Shown here: positions 10,131 through 22,515 of the stretch, piece after piece
Position numbering within the stretch: the stretch's first letter is position 1
Layout of the letters: every line of letters starts with the position of its first letter
Assembly (NCBI RefSeq): GCF_000003195.3
Contig: NC_012870.2
Coordinates: forward strand, 25,846,501 to 25,910,500
Source of the DNA: Sorghum bicolor
Taxonomy: Eukaryota; Streptophyta; Magnoliopsida; Poales; Poaceae
Direction: 5' to 3'
Length of the DNA: 64,000 nt
Position numbers and translations under genes: made by a program
The notes under the pieces: model-generated
Told to the model about the DNA's origin: nothing
Database searches by the model: none
The model's input: the letters and a program-made list of their open reading frames with translations, nothing else

Positions 10131-13100
10131 TATTCATGCAAAGGAGATCAACATTATTGGGTAGGCTTCTAGTAATGTCAATGGTAGACTGATCACACTG
10201 CTGGTAGTTTATAGCTGCATATGTATCACCACTTCAGTGCATTATCATAGTCCTTGCACCAGCGCTGTCAGGTGACTTGTGATGCCACTCTGTGTCTTTG
10301 CTCTGTTTGTGTTTGGTCCATGCATAGGTTCTGGAGAGCCACTAGTTTCTCAATCTGTGATCCCAACCTACTCATTCAGCAGAACCTGGATGTTTTAGAT
10401 TGCAGCATGTGTTCTTTATGGAGGATGTTTTGATGAATGCAGTACTATGTTCTGTTCAACTTTTGAATTTCAATGTTTACTGGGACATATATGTCCCTAA
10501 ATTTGGTTGGAGAGATCATGCTGTTTGTTACTTACTGTGTATGTGGCTGGTCCATTTACGTTTGTCAGTTACGAAAGACTGATGAATGGAGAAAATTGCT
10601 GAGAAATTCCTAAGTGGCTGCATTCAGAACTAGTTTCAGATTAAATGTTTGCACCCTTCTGGTAGAACTATTTGGTGACTGCCGTATGTAGTAACCTGTC
10701 ATCGTCGCCTGCTGTAGATGAATTGCAAAGTGTCTAGAGACGAGCAAGTGTGCACATAACCTGTGAAGTGCAAATTGTTGCTGCATTACAAGGCTACAGC
10801 TGAACAATCTGAAGAATAACACAGACACTAACAAATTTCCTCATAATTTGTTTTGAGCAGACCAAGACAGACAGGTCATTGCAACGAGCACAGAATCACC
10901 ATTCAACCCACAACCAAACCACAACCTAGGGCCTATATCCAGCCAGCAGTTCCTGAAGCTCCTGCATCCTGCAAACTGCCACAGGACCCTCCTCCACTGA
11001 TCTCATTACGGTGACCATGTACTAGGGTCTAGGGATGATAGCTCCATCGAAAATACAAACATTCTTGTGTTTCCAGAGTTCCCAAACATTAATTGTATCG
11101 TTCCATTTCCTATACTTAAAATCCAATCGAAATTAAATCTTATAATTCCCTGTACTCTATGCTCTGTAGGTCTAATTTCGATAATCACATGTTTTCATGC
11201 AAATGTAATATAATTACATAGTTCCAAAGATTTGATGTAAAATATCGGTGCATTATGTTTTATGAATTCAATAACTTTATGGTAACAGAGAGTATTTGTT
11301 TTGGTTCTCCTCTACGAACCACTACTTTTCCACGCTTAAATGGCTCTTTTTCTGCTACTTTTTTTCGAAATCGTGCGTTGCACGTTTTTCATTAAGAGAA
11401 GTTGGGAAAAGTATACAGCCTTAGCGTTCAATGGTGAGATGTCATAGAGACGCTAAATAACACTACACAAAAATCACCGGCTCAAATGGCGCCGCTATTG
11501 AATTGAATCTGGAGCTAAAAACGGATTTGCTACACGTATCACCAGAGGCGCGATCTAAAGCAGCGCGATATCTAGAGCAGGCACGATCTAGAGCTTCTAC
11601 TACTATATCTTACGGCACTATAACCATTAATTAGTATACTAATTATTAAGTAAAATACTCATGAAGAGAGAGAAGAAAATGATTTCTTATATACCCCCGT
11701 CCCCGACGGGAGGTGTTCCTTAGTTTTTGTGGCGAAGGATGGACTCAAAATTGACATAATCTAGCTCTAAATCGGTTTTACTAAAATACTCATGCAGATT
11801 TTTGTTTGAAAGTTTTTGTGCCGTATAATTTGTGGATAGATTTTTGTACTCCATTTTTATTCTGTCATCTTGTAGCTGATACCTCCTAGTTTTGCATTGT
11901 CTATCACTCTATCCATATGCATATATTATTTTTATCATTTTGTGTAGGTTCCCATTAAGGGCAATATCCGGTGAAGACTGAAGAGCTTGCTTCACTTCCA
12001 GGTAACAAAAGTACAAAAACTTGGACCTCACCATTTTAAAAGTGACAATCATCTTATGCCTGTCAATGCTTCAACGGTCTTGGCAATCTGTCTCAGCCAA
12101 GGCACTCTATAGCACTGGTAGCACTGGCTATAGCGGTAGCGGTTCTACCACTGCCGTTAGGTAGTGTGGACCAAAGATAGTGTGTTGAACTTAGGAGCCA
12201 CTATAGCACTTAGCATCTGCCATTGCAAGCTGTTATTATTATTGTTGTTGTTGTTCAGCCGCTATTCACTATTTGGATGGTTCAAGTGGTGTGAATGATT
12301 CTAAAAATAATAAAAGTGTTAAGCTAGTGATTTGAACCATGATAAAGCTAAGAATGATGCGATGATTAATAATTAACTTTTCCAACTGATATAAGAACTG
12401 AATGATTATTTGTGTCCATGTGTCGTAATAATTACACTCAATCTTCTAATTATTTTATGCAAACATGATATTAGTATTGGCATATGCTCTAATTTTGCCT
12501 ATTTTATATACCGTTGTTGGAACTTAGCATCCACTATGCGGACACTAATCCGCTATTTATTATCTTGGTCTTGGCCCTCTTTCATATGCTGATATATATG
12601 GTTAATATTCTTGAGGAAATTATTAAGGACAGCCCTGGCGCAATGTAGGAATTTTCACCCTACATTATCTGTTTCAGTTACTGCTGATCATCAGCATTTT
12701 CGACCCAACGTAATCCAATAATTTCCATTATCGCTGACCATCAACATGAATACAGGTAATTATCTATCGTATATATAGTTGGATAGACGACATGTCTGAA
12801 TACTCAGGTAATTATCTATCATATATATAGTTGGCCAGTACGACATGTCCTGTAATCAGCTTATCCAACTACATGTCAAATTAAGTACTGGATATACTTT
12901 AATCCTAGATCTAGAGACACGTAAATTAAAACAATTAACTATTGAAGGAATAAAATTCAGGTAACGTAGTATTAGCATCCATGAACGGTAATGCGCATGA
13001 TAACTATATATGTTGCATATTTTTCATATTTGTAGTATTATTGGAGCCTAATTTATTTAGCCTAACAGTTATAAGGTTTGTGAAGATTATTTTCCAATCA

Positions 13101-14059
13101 TTCAATATGCAAATGACATAGTGCATTAAGATACAAAACAAATATATTCTGAACAGTTTCACATCCCCTACTGACCTCAAAAGAAGTTATAACAAATCAT
13201 GCATGTCAATCAACGTGTGAGGAGTGATTGAAAAATGCTATAGCTTGCAGCAACATGTGGTCATCTATAGTAGGATACCTACTTTTGCCCGTGGAGTCTT
13301 TCTCTTTTAATGAATGTTTTTTCACTTCCACTTCTCCACTCTCATACCTTTTCTAGTCGGTCCAACTCAACCAGCATCAATACTTCCACATATTATGAGC
13401 AGTGTAGGAAACATCCCTATTTTCACCGGGGGTCTTAATTACCACTGCTTAGCATTCAATTCTCCTGTAACTATCAAATTAAATGTGAATAACCTGTCCT
13501 CCTCTCTTTGAAACAAGAGGCACTTCTGGTTTTGTGTGCTTCAAACAATTTTGTCTTGGTGGTAGATAAAGTTTGTCAGCAAAAGAGCAAAGGTAGATGT
13601 CGTAATTAACTTGGCAATGCAAAACAAAATGAATAGGAACAACGCTCTTGTACTAAAGCACATGCACAAGTTTTACTCGCACCAAGATGTCCCTTGGGTC
13701 AAGCTAATCTCGTCGATCTTGGTCAATCTATCTATATAAACACAAAGCACACTGAATGCCACATGCATATATACAAATATAGCAGTTTGTACAATTGGGA
13801 ATGGAGAAATATAGTTTTATTCTGTGAGAACCTCTGGATCAGTTAAGCAGTCAAGTACTGCCCAAACTTATTTGCAGAAGCAAACAATAGTTGTGCCATT
13901 CGACTTTGATGCATCATGCGGATAATTTTATATATCTTCCTATTTCAGATCGAACCAGTACTATTCGACTTTGAGTTGTGCCATTCGACTTTGACACTTG
14001 CAGAGCCATCCACTATTTCAGATCGAACCAGTACTATCAGATCCTGATTAATTACCTAG
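10131..14059. other. Gene-poor AT-rich spacer
   Basis: I found no coding region I can support. There are local direct duplications, for example an AATTATCTATC(G/A)TATATATAGTTGG motif at 12757 and 12810, and a GATCGAACCAGTACTAT motif at about 13950 and 14022. A CACTA-like start at 11461 (CACTACACAAAAATC) has no partner. Confidence 0.5.
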
Positions 14060-14350
14060 CACTACTAGAATAAATTCTATCTGACAGCGGCTCTTTGCTA
14101 ACGATGCCAAGTTTTGAACACAATGTTATGAGCTACACACCACTGTCGGTTCAAGGTGCAACTATCAACAATAGCCCATTTGTCACTGCCGGTTGAAGAC
14201 ACCAACTAAAGATGCCAGCATGTTGTCAGGTTTAATTTGAGGGTACCAACCAGTTGTCAGGTTTTGAGGCACCAAGGGCAGCGACAACACCTTTCTCACT
14301 GCTGATTAGTAACAACACAATGAGAGCCCCTGTTTCACTGCCATTTCAAT
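14060..14350 (+). mobile_element. CACTA-type transposon left-end fragment
   Basis: The sequence begins CACTACTAGAATAAATTC, the usual form of a grass CACTA terminus. Repeated short motifs of the type CTGCCGGTT follow in the subterminal region. No right end was found, so this is a fragment or solo end. Confidence 0.45.
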
Positions 14351-15749
14351 GCTCCAACCAAATGGGACAGCTCCTGTTTTATTGCTGGTTTGCGTGTTTA
14401 CCTTGCAACACTAGAGCCGTCTGCCTCTTCTTCCCTATACTATTCAACAGTCTCTTCCCTTCATTTCTTAACCGGCTGGACCATCCACTCTATGGTTTTT
14501 CTTTAGGATTGAGTGTTGTGCAATAGTCTAGTGTTTTGAATTCTCTAAGCATTGTACCATCCTTTCTGTGTGTTGTTCTTTGGCCTGACTACTGGGCAAT
14601 AGTGTCCAATTCTCTGAAGGTACCACTATGGTTGGAGATATAAAGACTATATATGCCTTATATGATGGTCTAATACACCCTCAAAAAACAAGGTGAAATT
14701 AAACACAGAATATATCATCACACACATAGGCCAAATTAAAATTATTGGATTGTATGGATTCAACCCTAGGTTGAGGAATATCACAAGATCAACATCTTTT
14801 GCCTATCCAGCTTTGGGAAATGAATGATACAACTATTGATGTATGTGTGAGTTCTCTTTGACCAGGTGATGCTTGTTAGTGTCTTCTATGCGAACATTGA
14901 TGGTTTCTTCTATTCTATGCTTGAGAAATTAATAATTGATAGTTTGAACAAGACAATCCCACTTGTCAGTGATCCTCTTACAACTTATGTAAGTATATTT
15001 GTCATCTGGAGATGAAAGTTTTCCAAGGAGTAACATAGATCCTTCGTGTGTGATTGGGGTGCTCTTTATTTCATAGTACCTGGATCAACTCCTCGTTGTT
15101 CTCCTTGTTGTCTCAAAAATACCCTTGAGAAGATTCCTCATGGCTACCACAACCATTTGCGTGACATCTTTGGCATCAGGGTTACATGGACATAGGGAGC
15201 CATCAGTCTGGTGATCCTCTTTTGGAAATCTATTAGGCCCATTGTACCAGTCCCTAGATCAGCAGCTGATATAAGCATAATTAAAAAAATGGCATAAAAA
15301 CCATATGCATGAGTTTTATATAAAAAGGGACTTTTACTTGGTGTTGATCAAACAACTGTATGAACTTAGAAGTGACCAAAAGCCTTTAGCATAACAGTGG
15401 GCTACAGCGTGGTATCCAACCTACATGCAATTTGAGATTTTTATTAAGCGATCTAGCTTGAACTTTGCATTCAACGCCGGTACACACTTCATTGCTGCAA
15501 TGGTCATTACTCAAGGTTGAGTACATGAGGACGTCAGTAACTCGTAACCTTTACAAAGTTGTTACATGACATGGGTTGAGTAACAAAGTTAAGTTTATGG
15601 GTTATACCTATGCCTACAACATCTTCACATGTGATAATTATAAAGGTTCTTTGGTCCTAGAGAGAGTACCACATCCCTAGCTACCAGTCACATTTTAAAT
15701 ACTATGCCAACACTTTTCTAAAAAAGAACTCGCACCTTTACAAGTTTTA
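14351..15749. other. Spacer without recognisable gene
   Basis: Mixed-composition non-coding sequence. I see no transposon ends or coding domains that I can support. Confidence 0.4.
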
Positions 15750-16005
15750 GGCCCTGTTTGGAGTTTTAGAAAAATATTATTTTTTTTGAAATACTTTGGT
15801 TTTAGAGTAACATGAAGCATTTGGATGCAACAAACTTAATGGTGTCGAGTACCATGTTATTGCTAAAACTGTAGTGTTTTACTGTTTTTACAGTTTTAAA
15901 AACTCTACTCTATACCTCTTTTTTTTAAACCATGGTTCTGAACGTTTTATAACTGTAGTTTCTTGATACTATGATTTCTTAAAACTACAACATCCAAGCA
16001 AGGCC
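15750..16005. mobile_element. Tourist-like MITE, second family, 256 bp
   Basis: The left end GGCCCTGTTTGGAGTTTTAG and the right end (read inverted) GGCCTTGCTTGGATGTT are imperfect inverted repeats. They are flanked by TTA at 15747-15749 and 16006-16008. A TTA target duplication is the mark of PIF/Harbinger elements. There is no coding capacity. Confidence 0.72.
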
Positions 16006-16631
16006 TTACCTTGACTAATCATTGATGAATACCTCATCGGGTTCACAACCAAGCAGATTAATGGTTATTTAAACATAATGATGCCCTACAGGCACGCACA
16101 AATGTACTCACATATACACAACTCACACTATAGTTGCAGACTGAGATGGTCTAATTGAGGTCTTGTCTATGTATAGACCACTATAGTATCCACCCATGAG
16201 TCGCAACCATGGGCTGCTACAAACAACATAAACTATTCGGATACTACAACTTTCTACCTAAATGAGTTGCTACGAATAGCACAAGCAATTCAGATCTTAC
16301 AATGTAAACAATACAACTAGCTTTAGATAAGTAGAAATGAAATTTCCTATCATTTTTCTCAACATTGAGGTATGCTATAGGACTATCAGCAATTAAGTTT
16401 TCACCATTGTGCCTCAATCCATCTTCTTAAGCGTTATGGTTTTCACCCTTGCCTACGGAAGGGGCCCTTGTTTGTCCTCCACCGACTGCAGACGATGGGA
16501 ACTCTAAATTGCCACATCCTCGTGCCTCAAGTAAAGGTTCCATGACACAACAAAAGAACTCAAATACTAAACCATTTATCAACACTTTAAACTAATCACT
16601 CCTAAAAACAAACACCTTCGATCGTTTTATA

Positions 16632-16781
16632 TCGATAAAATCACAAACTCTAGTTATATTTATGTTTGTGTCATTAATTTATCTAGGAAGGCCAACATAT
16701 TAATTTGGTTGGTTTTGACATTGTCGATAAAATCACAAACTCTAGTTATATTTATGTTTGTTTCATTAATTTATCTAGGAA
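16632..16781. repeat. Local direct duplication, ~58-bp unit at 92-bp spacing
   Basis: The unit running from TCGATAAAATCACAAACTC to TTATCTAGGAAG occurs at 16632 and again at 16724 with one change visible. It is simple non-coding duplication. Similar small duplications follow at about 17160-17280. Confidence 0.8.
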
Positions 16782-17830
16782 GAGTCAAATGGCATGGTGC
16801 TAATTTCAGCTTTCCCTCCCTATGATATAAGATGTGACTGCTTGTAGGGGAAAGTAAATTTTAGTGAAAGCAATTAGCAAATAATTAAAGCACAACTTTT
16901 TAGAAAAGCTAAAAAGGCCGAGAGCGATGTGCATGCATCCAAATTTGCTAGATGACTCGAGTTATTCGGTGCACACACGTATAGACCGATCCATGAGTAG
17001 TATCCATAATTGTACACCTTAGAAAAGGTTTACTCCGCGTACGCACGTGCACAGTAATGCACGAGTTGTATCCATAATTGTATTTGTGATGTGGCCTAGG
17101 TTTAAGTTTCTCACCGATACAAATCCTAATATTTCACGATTATTCATATGGGCCAACATAAAGCATTTATCGGCAAAATTTCATGAGTTTGAATTTGGAA
17201 TGTTAGAATTCATCCTATACTAGCATTTAGCGGCAAAACATTTCATGGGGTTGAATTCAGATTGTTAGAATTTCATCCCACAAGAACATGTGAGCCCAAA
17301 ACAAGTGGATAAACTCCTAGCGCAACCCTAACTGTAAAAAGTTGTCTAGTTTTTCACCTTCCTCTTTGTAGCCACCTCCACTCTCTGCTCCTGACCTCAT
17401 CTTGTGTGCCACACCATGAGAGTGTTGTATCCTCATATTTCTATACTATTTTGTATTCTTTGGTGATCTCAAAAGGTTGGCATCCATTCTATATATGATT
17501 TTTGTGTGCAGATCAAGTGTTTGTTTTTAGAATTTTGGATGAAAGAAAAAACTACCACTGTTAGATTTTTGATATTCCCATTTATTATCCGTGATCATTG
17601 ATATTTTTGAAATATCGATAATGTAAGCCCAGGTGATGCTTGAGAAAAGGGTCTAGGGAGTATGCAAAATATAATCGTATAGTGACATACAACCTACATC
17701 AATTGTTTGGCCATCCTGTTTTTTTCTTGCTTATTAATTATTGTTGTGATTTCCTTTTATGCCTATGACCAAAACAATAATTCAACAAGATATATGACAC
17801 TATGATAGTACAAATCTTTTTTTTGTGATT
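16782..17830. other. AT-rich spacer
   Basis: No gene or transposon end that I can support. It includes two looser copies of a GGCAAAA...TTTCATG...TTAGAATT block near 17170 and 17230. Confidence 0.4.
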
Positions 17831-17865
17831 AGATGGATAGATAGATAGATAGATAGAGAGGGAGG

Positions 17866-17928
<63 letters not shown>
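17831..17928. repeat. Compound microsatellite (ATAG)n-(GAGG)n-(GA)n
   Basis: Tetranucleotide units ATAG pass into GAGG and then a long GA run. A Ser/Leu-rich frame across it is only translation of the repeat. Confidence 0.95.
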
Positions 17929-17930
<2 letters not shown>

Positions 17931-17931
17931 G

Positions 17932-18500
17932 GGGAGCCTAATAAATACACCTATAAGTATAATAGGATGATATTATCTCAGACCCTGAATATCTTACCAA
18001 TTAACAGTATTTTCCAGAGATATTAGATTAACAGATATATAAGAAAAAAAATCTCTTGTAATATGAGAAGAATTCTGATTCTACCCTATGTATCTACAAC
18101 GATTCTTCCGCGATATGACGATCCTTGCAGATATGAAAACTCGCGTGACACAATTCTAATTAATCCCATGGATATATGGTGTGATATGGATTCTAGCTAA
18201 GATTGATCGCAATACTAGCTATAGCATATGTTTAACACAGTATACTAGTAGCAGCCCTTAATGTTATCCCAAAATAAACCTTGCATTTGGGATGGCATTG
18301 ATATATAGAGCAAATCTAACAAAACAAGCCACTTTTGATTGGCGCCTCTTAAATGCTTTCCAATCTAAGGCCCCTCCTCCTCCTTTTCCCTGGTGGTTCC
18401 TCCTTTTCCCCTGGTTTCCATGGGCTATAGCGTACGCATGGCGTGAACGCATGCAGCGCCGGGCGGCAGGCGATGGGCAAAACACCACGCAGACGACGCA
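17932..18500. other. Upstream region of MATH-BTB gene 3
   Basis: AT-rich to about 18350, then CT-rich and GC-rich toward the promoter. I see no separate gene. Confidence 0.5.
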
Positions 18501-18501
18501 G

Positions 18502-18509
18502 CTATAAAA
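18502..18509 (+). promoter_or_regulatory. Candidate TATA box of MATH-BTB gene 3
   Basis: GCTATAAAAC lies about 190 bp upstream of the chosen ATG, between two copies of an ACACCACGCAG phrase. The position fits a TATA promoter with a leader of roughly 160 bases. Transcription start is not known. Confidence 0.5.
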
Positions 18510-18697
18510 CACCACGCAGCACCGGGCGGCCGGTGGGCAAACGCAAACAAGCAAAGCACACAGCAATAGCCAATCCTTACCCCTTTTTTTAGGGGAAAAG
18601 CTTGAGATTCACACCCCCCCAAACCCTCGCGGTCCGTAGCTATTCCATTCCATTCCATCCATCTCGTCCCCTTCCCATCGCCGGCACGGCCACAATA

Positions 18698-19840
18698 ATG
18701 TCGTCCTCGTCCTCGTCCATGGCCCGGGCGTCGTCGTCGTCCTCCTCCATCGTCGCCAACTCCGCTTCCGGCTCGCACGTGCTCAAGATCGACGGCTACA
18801 CGCGCACCAAGGGCCTCGCCACCGGCATCCACCTCAGGTCCTGCTCCTTCCGCGTCGGCGGCCACTCCTGGCACCTTGCCTACCTCCCCAACGGGGACAC
18901 CGAGCAAAATGCCGACTTCATCTCGTTCTTCCTCGTCCTCGAGGACCCCCCGGCCAACGGCGCCCCGGTCCTCGCGCAGTTCTGCGTCGCCCTGCTCGAC
19001 CGCGCCGGCAAGCCGGTGCCGTCCCAGACCCAGGCCCACCCCGTCACCCGCTTCACCGCCACCGCCGCGCACTGGGGCTTCAACATGTTCATCCGGAGGC
19101 AAATGCTCGAGAGGTCGAGGTACCTCAACCCCAAGGACGACTCCTTCTGTGTCCGCTGCGAGGTCAGCGTCGTCACCGGCTTCCACGCCGAGGACGCCGC
19201 CTCCGTCGCTGCTGCCGCCGCCGCCGCCAAAGCCGCCGCCGCCGCGTGCGTCCGTGTCCCGCCGTCGGACCTGTCGCGGAACTTCGGCGAACTCCTGCGG
19301 AGCGAGCTGGGTGCCGACGTGCGCTTCCGGGTGGAAGGGGAGGACTTCGCCGCGCATCGCTATGTGCTCGCGGTAAGATCGCCGGTGTTCATGGCCCAGC
19401 TATTCGGCGCCATGAAGGAGGCCAAGGGCGACTGCTGGGTGGAGATCGATGACATGAGGGCAGACGTGTTCAGGAATTTCCTGCACTTCATCTACACCGA
19501 CGAGCTGCCCAAGCCCGATGAGCCCAATAATAACGAAGAGGCCCTCATGGCGCAGCACCTGCTCGTCGCCGCCGACAGGTATGGCATGGAGAGGCTCAAG
19601 CTCATGTGTGAGGACATTCTGTGCAAGCACATCGATGTTAGCACCGCGGCCACCACGCTGGCCCTTGCTGACCAGCACCGATGCCAGGGGCTCAAGGAAG
19701 CATGCTTTCAGTTCCTCAAGAAGTCTCCTGGGTCGCTGAATGCTGTCATGGCAACTGATGGATTTGACCATCTGGCCAACAGCTGCCCGGCCATCATAAA
19801 GGAATTGATGTCTAGACTTGCTGCAACCCATTCCAACTGA
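18698..19840 (+). CDS. MATH-BTB protein 3 (BPM/MBTB family), intact, 380 aa
   Basis: The frame is open from 18602, but the first ATG is at 18698, and a Ser-rich leader starts there. MATH covers about residues 25-160 (GSHVLKIDGYTRTKG, FRVGGHSWHLAYLPNG, DDSFCVRCEVSV). An Ala-rich linker at about 167-183 precedes BTB at about 195-312 (GADVRFRVEGEDFAAHRYVLAVRSPVF, FLHFIYTDELP). The C-terminal helices follow (LMCEDILC, ALADQHRC, ACFQFLKKS). All family landmarks are present and the gene is intronless and very GC-rich, so it is probably functional. The role is CUL3-adaptor by family. Long antisense frames over it come from GC-rich third positions and are not counted as genes. Confidence 0.94.
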   Translation: MSSSSSSMARASSSSSSIVANSASGSHVLKIDGYTRTKGLATGIHLRSCSFRVGGHSWHLAYLPNGDTEQNADFISFFLVLEDPPANGAPVLAQFCVALLDRAGKPVPSQTQAHPVTRFTATAAHWGFNMFIRRQMLERSRYLNPKDDSFCVRCEVSVVTGFHAEDAASVAAAAAAAKAAAAACVRVPPSDLSRNFGELLRSELGADVRFRVEGEDFAAHRYVLAVRSPVFMAQLFGAMKEAKGDCWVEIDDMRADVFRNFLHFIYTDELPKPDEPNNNEEALMAQHLLVAADRYGMERLKLMCEDILCKHIDVSTAATTLALADQHRCQGLKEACFQFLKKSPGSLNAVMATDGFDHLANSCPAIIKELMSRLAATHSN

Positions 19841-20450
19841 ACAAGATTAAGGGTACATGCATGTCCAACATGCATGACATATATGGAAATTAGTTTCAGC
19901 AGCAATGCAAGATGCTGCAGCTGTCCACTCCCCCTGTTACTGTTAGTCACAAGTGCCGCTCCGGATATGCATGCTATGTATGTTTAGTTAATCTTATTAT
20001 ACTTTATTTAGTTATATGCGATATCCCATATGTATGTTTAATTAGTTAATCTTGTTAAACTTTGGTTTTGGAAGGAGAACTATTCCTAGGGGAAATCCTT
20101 TCAATATATTGTAGTTTTATTGTTTTTTCTTTGTTTCGTAGAAATATCATCATGATGGGAATTAGTTCTCTAAGATATATTATGGTTATGGAGATCGAGG
20201 GTGTTCAATGTCAAAAACATTACACATTAATTGTTCATGTTCTGGCTGCAAGGAATATTTGCTCTAATAGTTAAATGTGTAATTTAATCCTAAATGGGGC
20301 ATTATTATATATTGTATCATGTTCCTTCTTTTTCTTGCTTAATTGGCTATTGTATCCAATCGAATACAAATGTATGTTGGTCTGACCGAGCGCAGGGGAA
20401 TCTCATGTTCATTACAAGGTCACCACATTAGCCTGGAAATATCTTACTAC
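19841..20450. other. 3' flank of MATH-BTB gene 3
   Basis: AT-rich with no ORF of note. Two near copies of a TATGTATGTTTA(G/A)TTAGTTAATCTT phrase lie at about 19976 and 20030. Confidence 0.45.
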
Positions 20451-20479
20451 AGACATTTGTCCAATTTTATGATGATTGA

Positions 20480-20706
20480 AGCAACTGCAGTATACTGATT
20501 ATCACAGGCGGTTGGCTTAAGGCAACCGCTTGTATAAATGGAGCATTTACACAGGCGGTTTTCTTAAATCAACCGCTTATGATAATCAGTTTGCACAGGC
20601 GGCTGGGGTCTCTGACACCGCCCCATTTATACCACAGGCGCGTCGTAACTGGAACCGCCTGTGGTATAAAAAGGGGACGCCAGCTATGAGCCCGATTCTA
20701 CTAGTG
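20480..20706 (-). mobile_element. CACTA-type transposon terminal fragment with hairpins
   Basis: The right edge reads CTACTAGTG, the inverted form of CACTAGTAG. Inside it are several inverted copies of ACAGGCGGTT and AACCGCCTGT, the usual subterminal arrays of CACTA elements. The left side has no CACTA terminus, so this is a truncated end. Confidence 0.6.
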
Positions 20707-21142
20707 ATACTAGCTACAACTTTGTACTAGCGCTGATTGTATAATTGTTACCCAGCTTCATTGTTGTTCAGTACAAAATTCTTTTTCAGACTCGTAGCTA
20801 GGTTCAGTTCTGCACATTCCTGGAGACAGGTGCTCATCCTACAAAGGTTTATTTTTTAACAGGTGCTCTCTCCTACGAGTTATCTTTACAAACAGCCTAT
20901 AGTTTATATGTTTTTGGTTGCTTGGTGCAATCTGTGGTGAGCGAAATTGATCCATAGCAGCTATATTCTGCCCTAAACATCAGTGCTATTTGGATGACAT
21001 TGCCCACCATAGTTAGCTTTGTTTCCCGACATATGTTGATTGCAGAACTGGTTCATGATTAGCTAAAGAAAGAAGCTCTAAAACGATATATGTAATAGTA
21101 GTTCAGAGCTTTTTCTAGGCACATATTTAAAAATGCCTTACT
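20707..21142. other. Spacer between TE fragments
   Basis: Non-coding; nothing I can name. Confidence 0.4.
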
Positions 21143-21155
21143 AGTGGTCGTTATT

Positions 21156-21205
21156 TTTTTCGAAACAGAATAACCCCAAATTCCATTAACACGAAAATCA
21201 TAACC
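21156..21205 (-). mobile_element. 50-bp LINE 3'-end stub with 13-bp target duplication
   Basis: AGTGGTCGTTATT occurs at 21143-21155 and 21206-21218. The 50 bp between begin with a T-run on + (a poly-A tail on the - strand) and TTTCGAAACAG, resembling the TTTCTCGAA tail of the two larger LINEs here. This fits a severely 5'-truncated target-primed insertion. Confidence 0.6.
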
Positions 21206-21413
21206 AGTGGTCGTTATTATTTTGACGAATTGACTCTCCTTAAGCTCACTTAAGGAAAGCATGGGGTATGTTTGATAAAGTAGATTTGCAAAGGCTGCAT
21301 GAGGGACACATTGAACTTCTCTAGAAGACCATGTATTATATATGTATATATATGCCCTAGAGACCAACCATATTGGATCAACGAATAGGCTTGGATGGAT
21401 TATGATCCATTAG

Positions 21414-22251
21414 AGCCTGTTTGGACATTCAATATCATTTTTCAATTGTAATTACATTACACCTGTATTTTGTTGTGCACAAGAAAACCCTTAGAATATA
21501 AGAGGATGTTTTTCACTGAGAAAACTGTTGTTTGGATGGGGAAAAGATGTGCAAAACAGGATTAGTACAAAATCAACCTTGCAGTGCAGCTGGTAAGCAA
21601 ATTAATAGCTGCGACAAGAAAGCAAACATCAACAAGACTGCATATTGAGTATTTTCGAATTGAATTTGAAATCACACCGGATTGACTCATTGGGCAACAC
21701 CAACACATCCAAACTGAAATTGGCGCCCAAAGGCTCGTATCAGTGCATCAGAACATCAAGCACAAAATCAAACAATTGTTTCCATTTGAGATCAAATCAG
21801 AGCAGAAAGGAATTATACAATGACCAACCAATTCAATGGCAATAGAGACATAAACTCACTCGCTAATCTGAGGAATTTGGATCTAGAAGACACTTTGCAA
21901 GTCCCTAGATGTGGTCTCCCAGGATCAGGAGTACTATAGGCTCGCTCTCTACCGTAGTCACCTAGCCATGCCATGGATCGCAACGGCCGCCTGACATGCA
22001 TGCCAAGCCAGGGACTCATGGACGCCTGCCACTGATGTGCAGTCTTCCTGCCGTGCAGGCTCATGCGTGTTTCAAAATAGAGGCTTATGGTGTAACTTTG
22101 CCGCCGCCACCGACTGTCAAGTCGGGAGAAAGAGAGAGAGAGAGAGCGAGAGAGAGAGAGAGAGAGAGCAACTTTTCTGGTTCTAGCTCGTAAAATTTTC
22201 CTTTTCTGTATTTCACACCGGTTTTGATCTAAAACTTGCCTTCCAAACAGC
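21414..22251. mobile_element. MITE-like element with CCATTAG flanking repeats
   Basis: The left end AGCCTGTTTGGAC and the right end TTCCAAACAGC are inverted. CCATTAG flanks both sides (21407-21413 and 22252-22258; with one more base the match is 7 of 8). No coding capacity. Superfamily is unsure: 8-bp duplication would suggest hAT. Confidence 0.5.
22129..22167. repeat. (GA)n microsatellite
   Basis: GA dinucleotides with a single GC interruption, inside the MITE-like element near its right end. Confidence 0.9.
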
Positions 22252-22515
22252 CCATTAGGGTTTCAGGGTTATAATATGCCACAAGTATTGAAGACCCATT
22301 AGTAACGTTTATATAAATAGGAGGCGGCGGTGGAGGGCGTTTTCTTGGATCGAAGGCTTCACCAACAATTTTGATCTAAAACTTGTCTTCGAAACAGGCC
22401 ATTAGGGTTTTAGGGTTATAATATGCCACAAGCATTGAAGACCCATTAGTAACGTTTATATAAATAGGAGGCGGCGGTGGAGAGCGTTTTCTTGGATTGA
22501 AGGCTTCACCAACAA
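22222..22515. repeat. Two tandem copies of a 147-bp unit
   Basis: Each unit starts TTTTGATCTAAAACTTG and ends in GGCTTCACCAACAA. The copies differ at about seven positions. The first 30 bp of unit 1 are the terminus of the MITE-like element, so its end was duplicated together with 117 bp of flank. Confidence 0.9.

Noticed and set aside
11461..11640. CACTACACAAAAATC as a CACTA transposon start
   Set aside because: No subterminal array, no partner end and no target duplication, so chance is as likely.
17738..17950. Ser/Leu repeat protein on the - strand; likewise poly-Ile at 25791 and Tyr/Ile runs at 3655 and 4496
   Set aside because: Direct translations of GA, ATC and AT microsatellites.
18425..19357. 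Long antisense frame (310 codons) over MATH-BTB gene 3, and similar ones over genes 1, 2 and 4
   Set aside because: They mirror GC-rich third positions of real + strand genes and show no domain. The sense strand encodes complete known domains.
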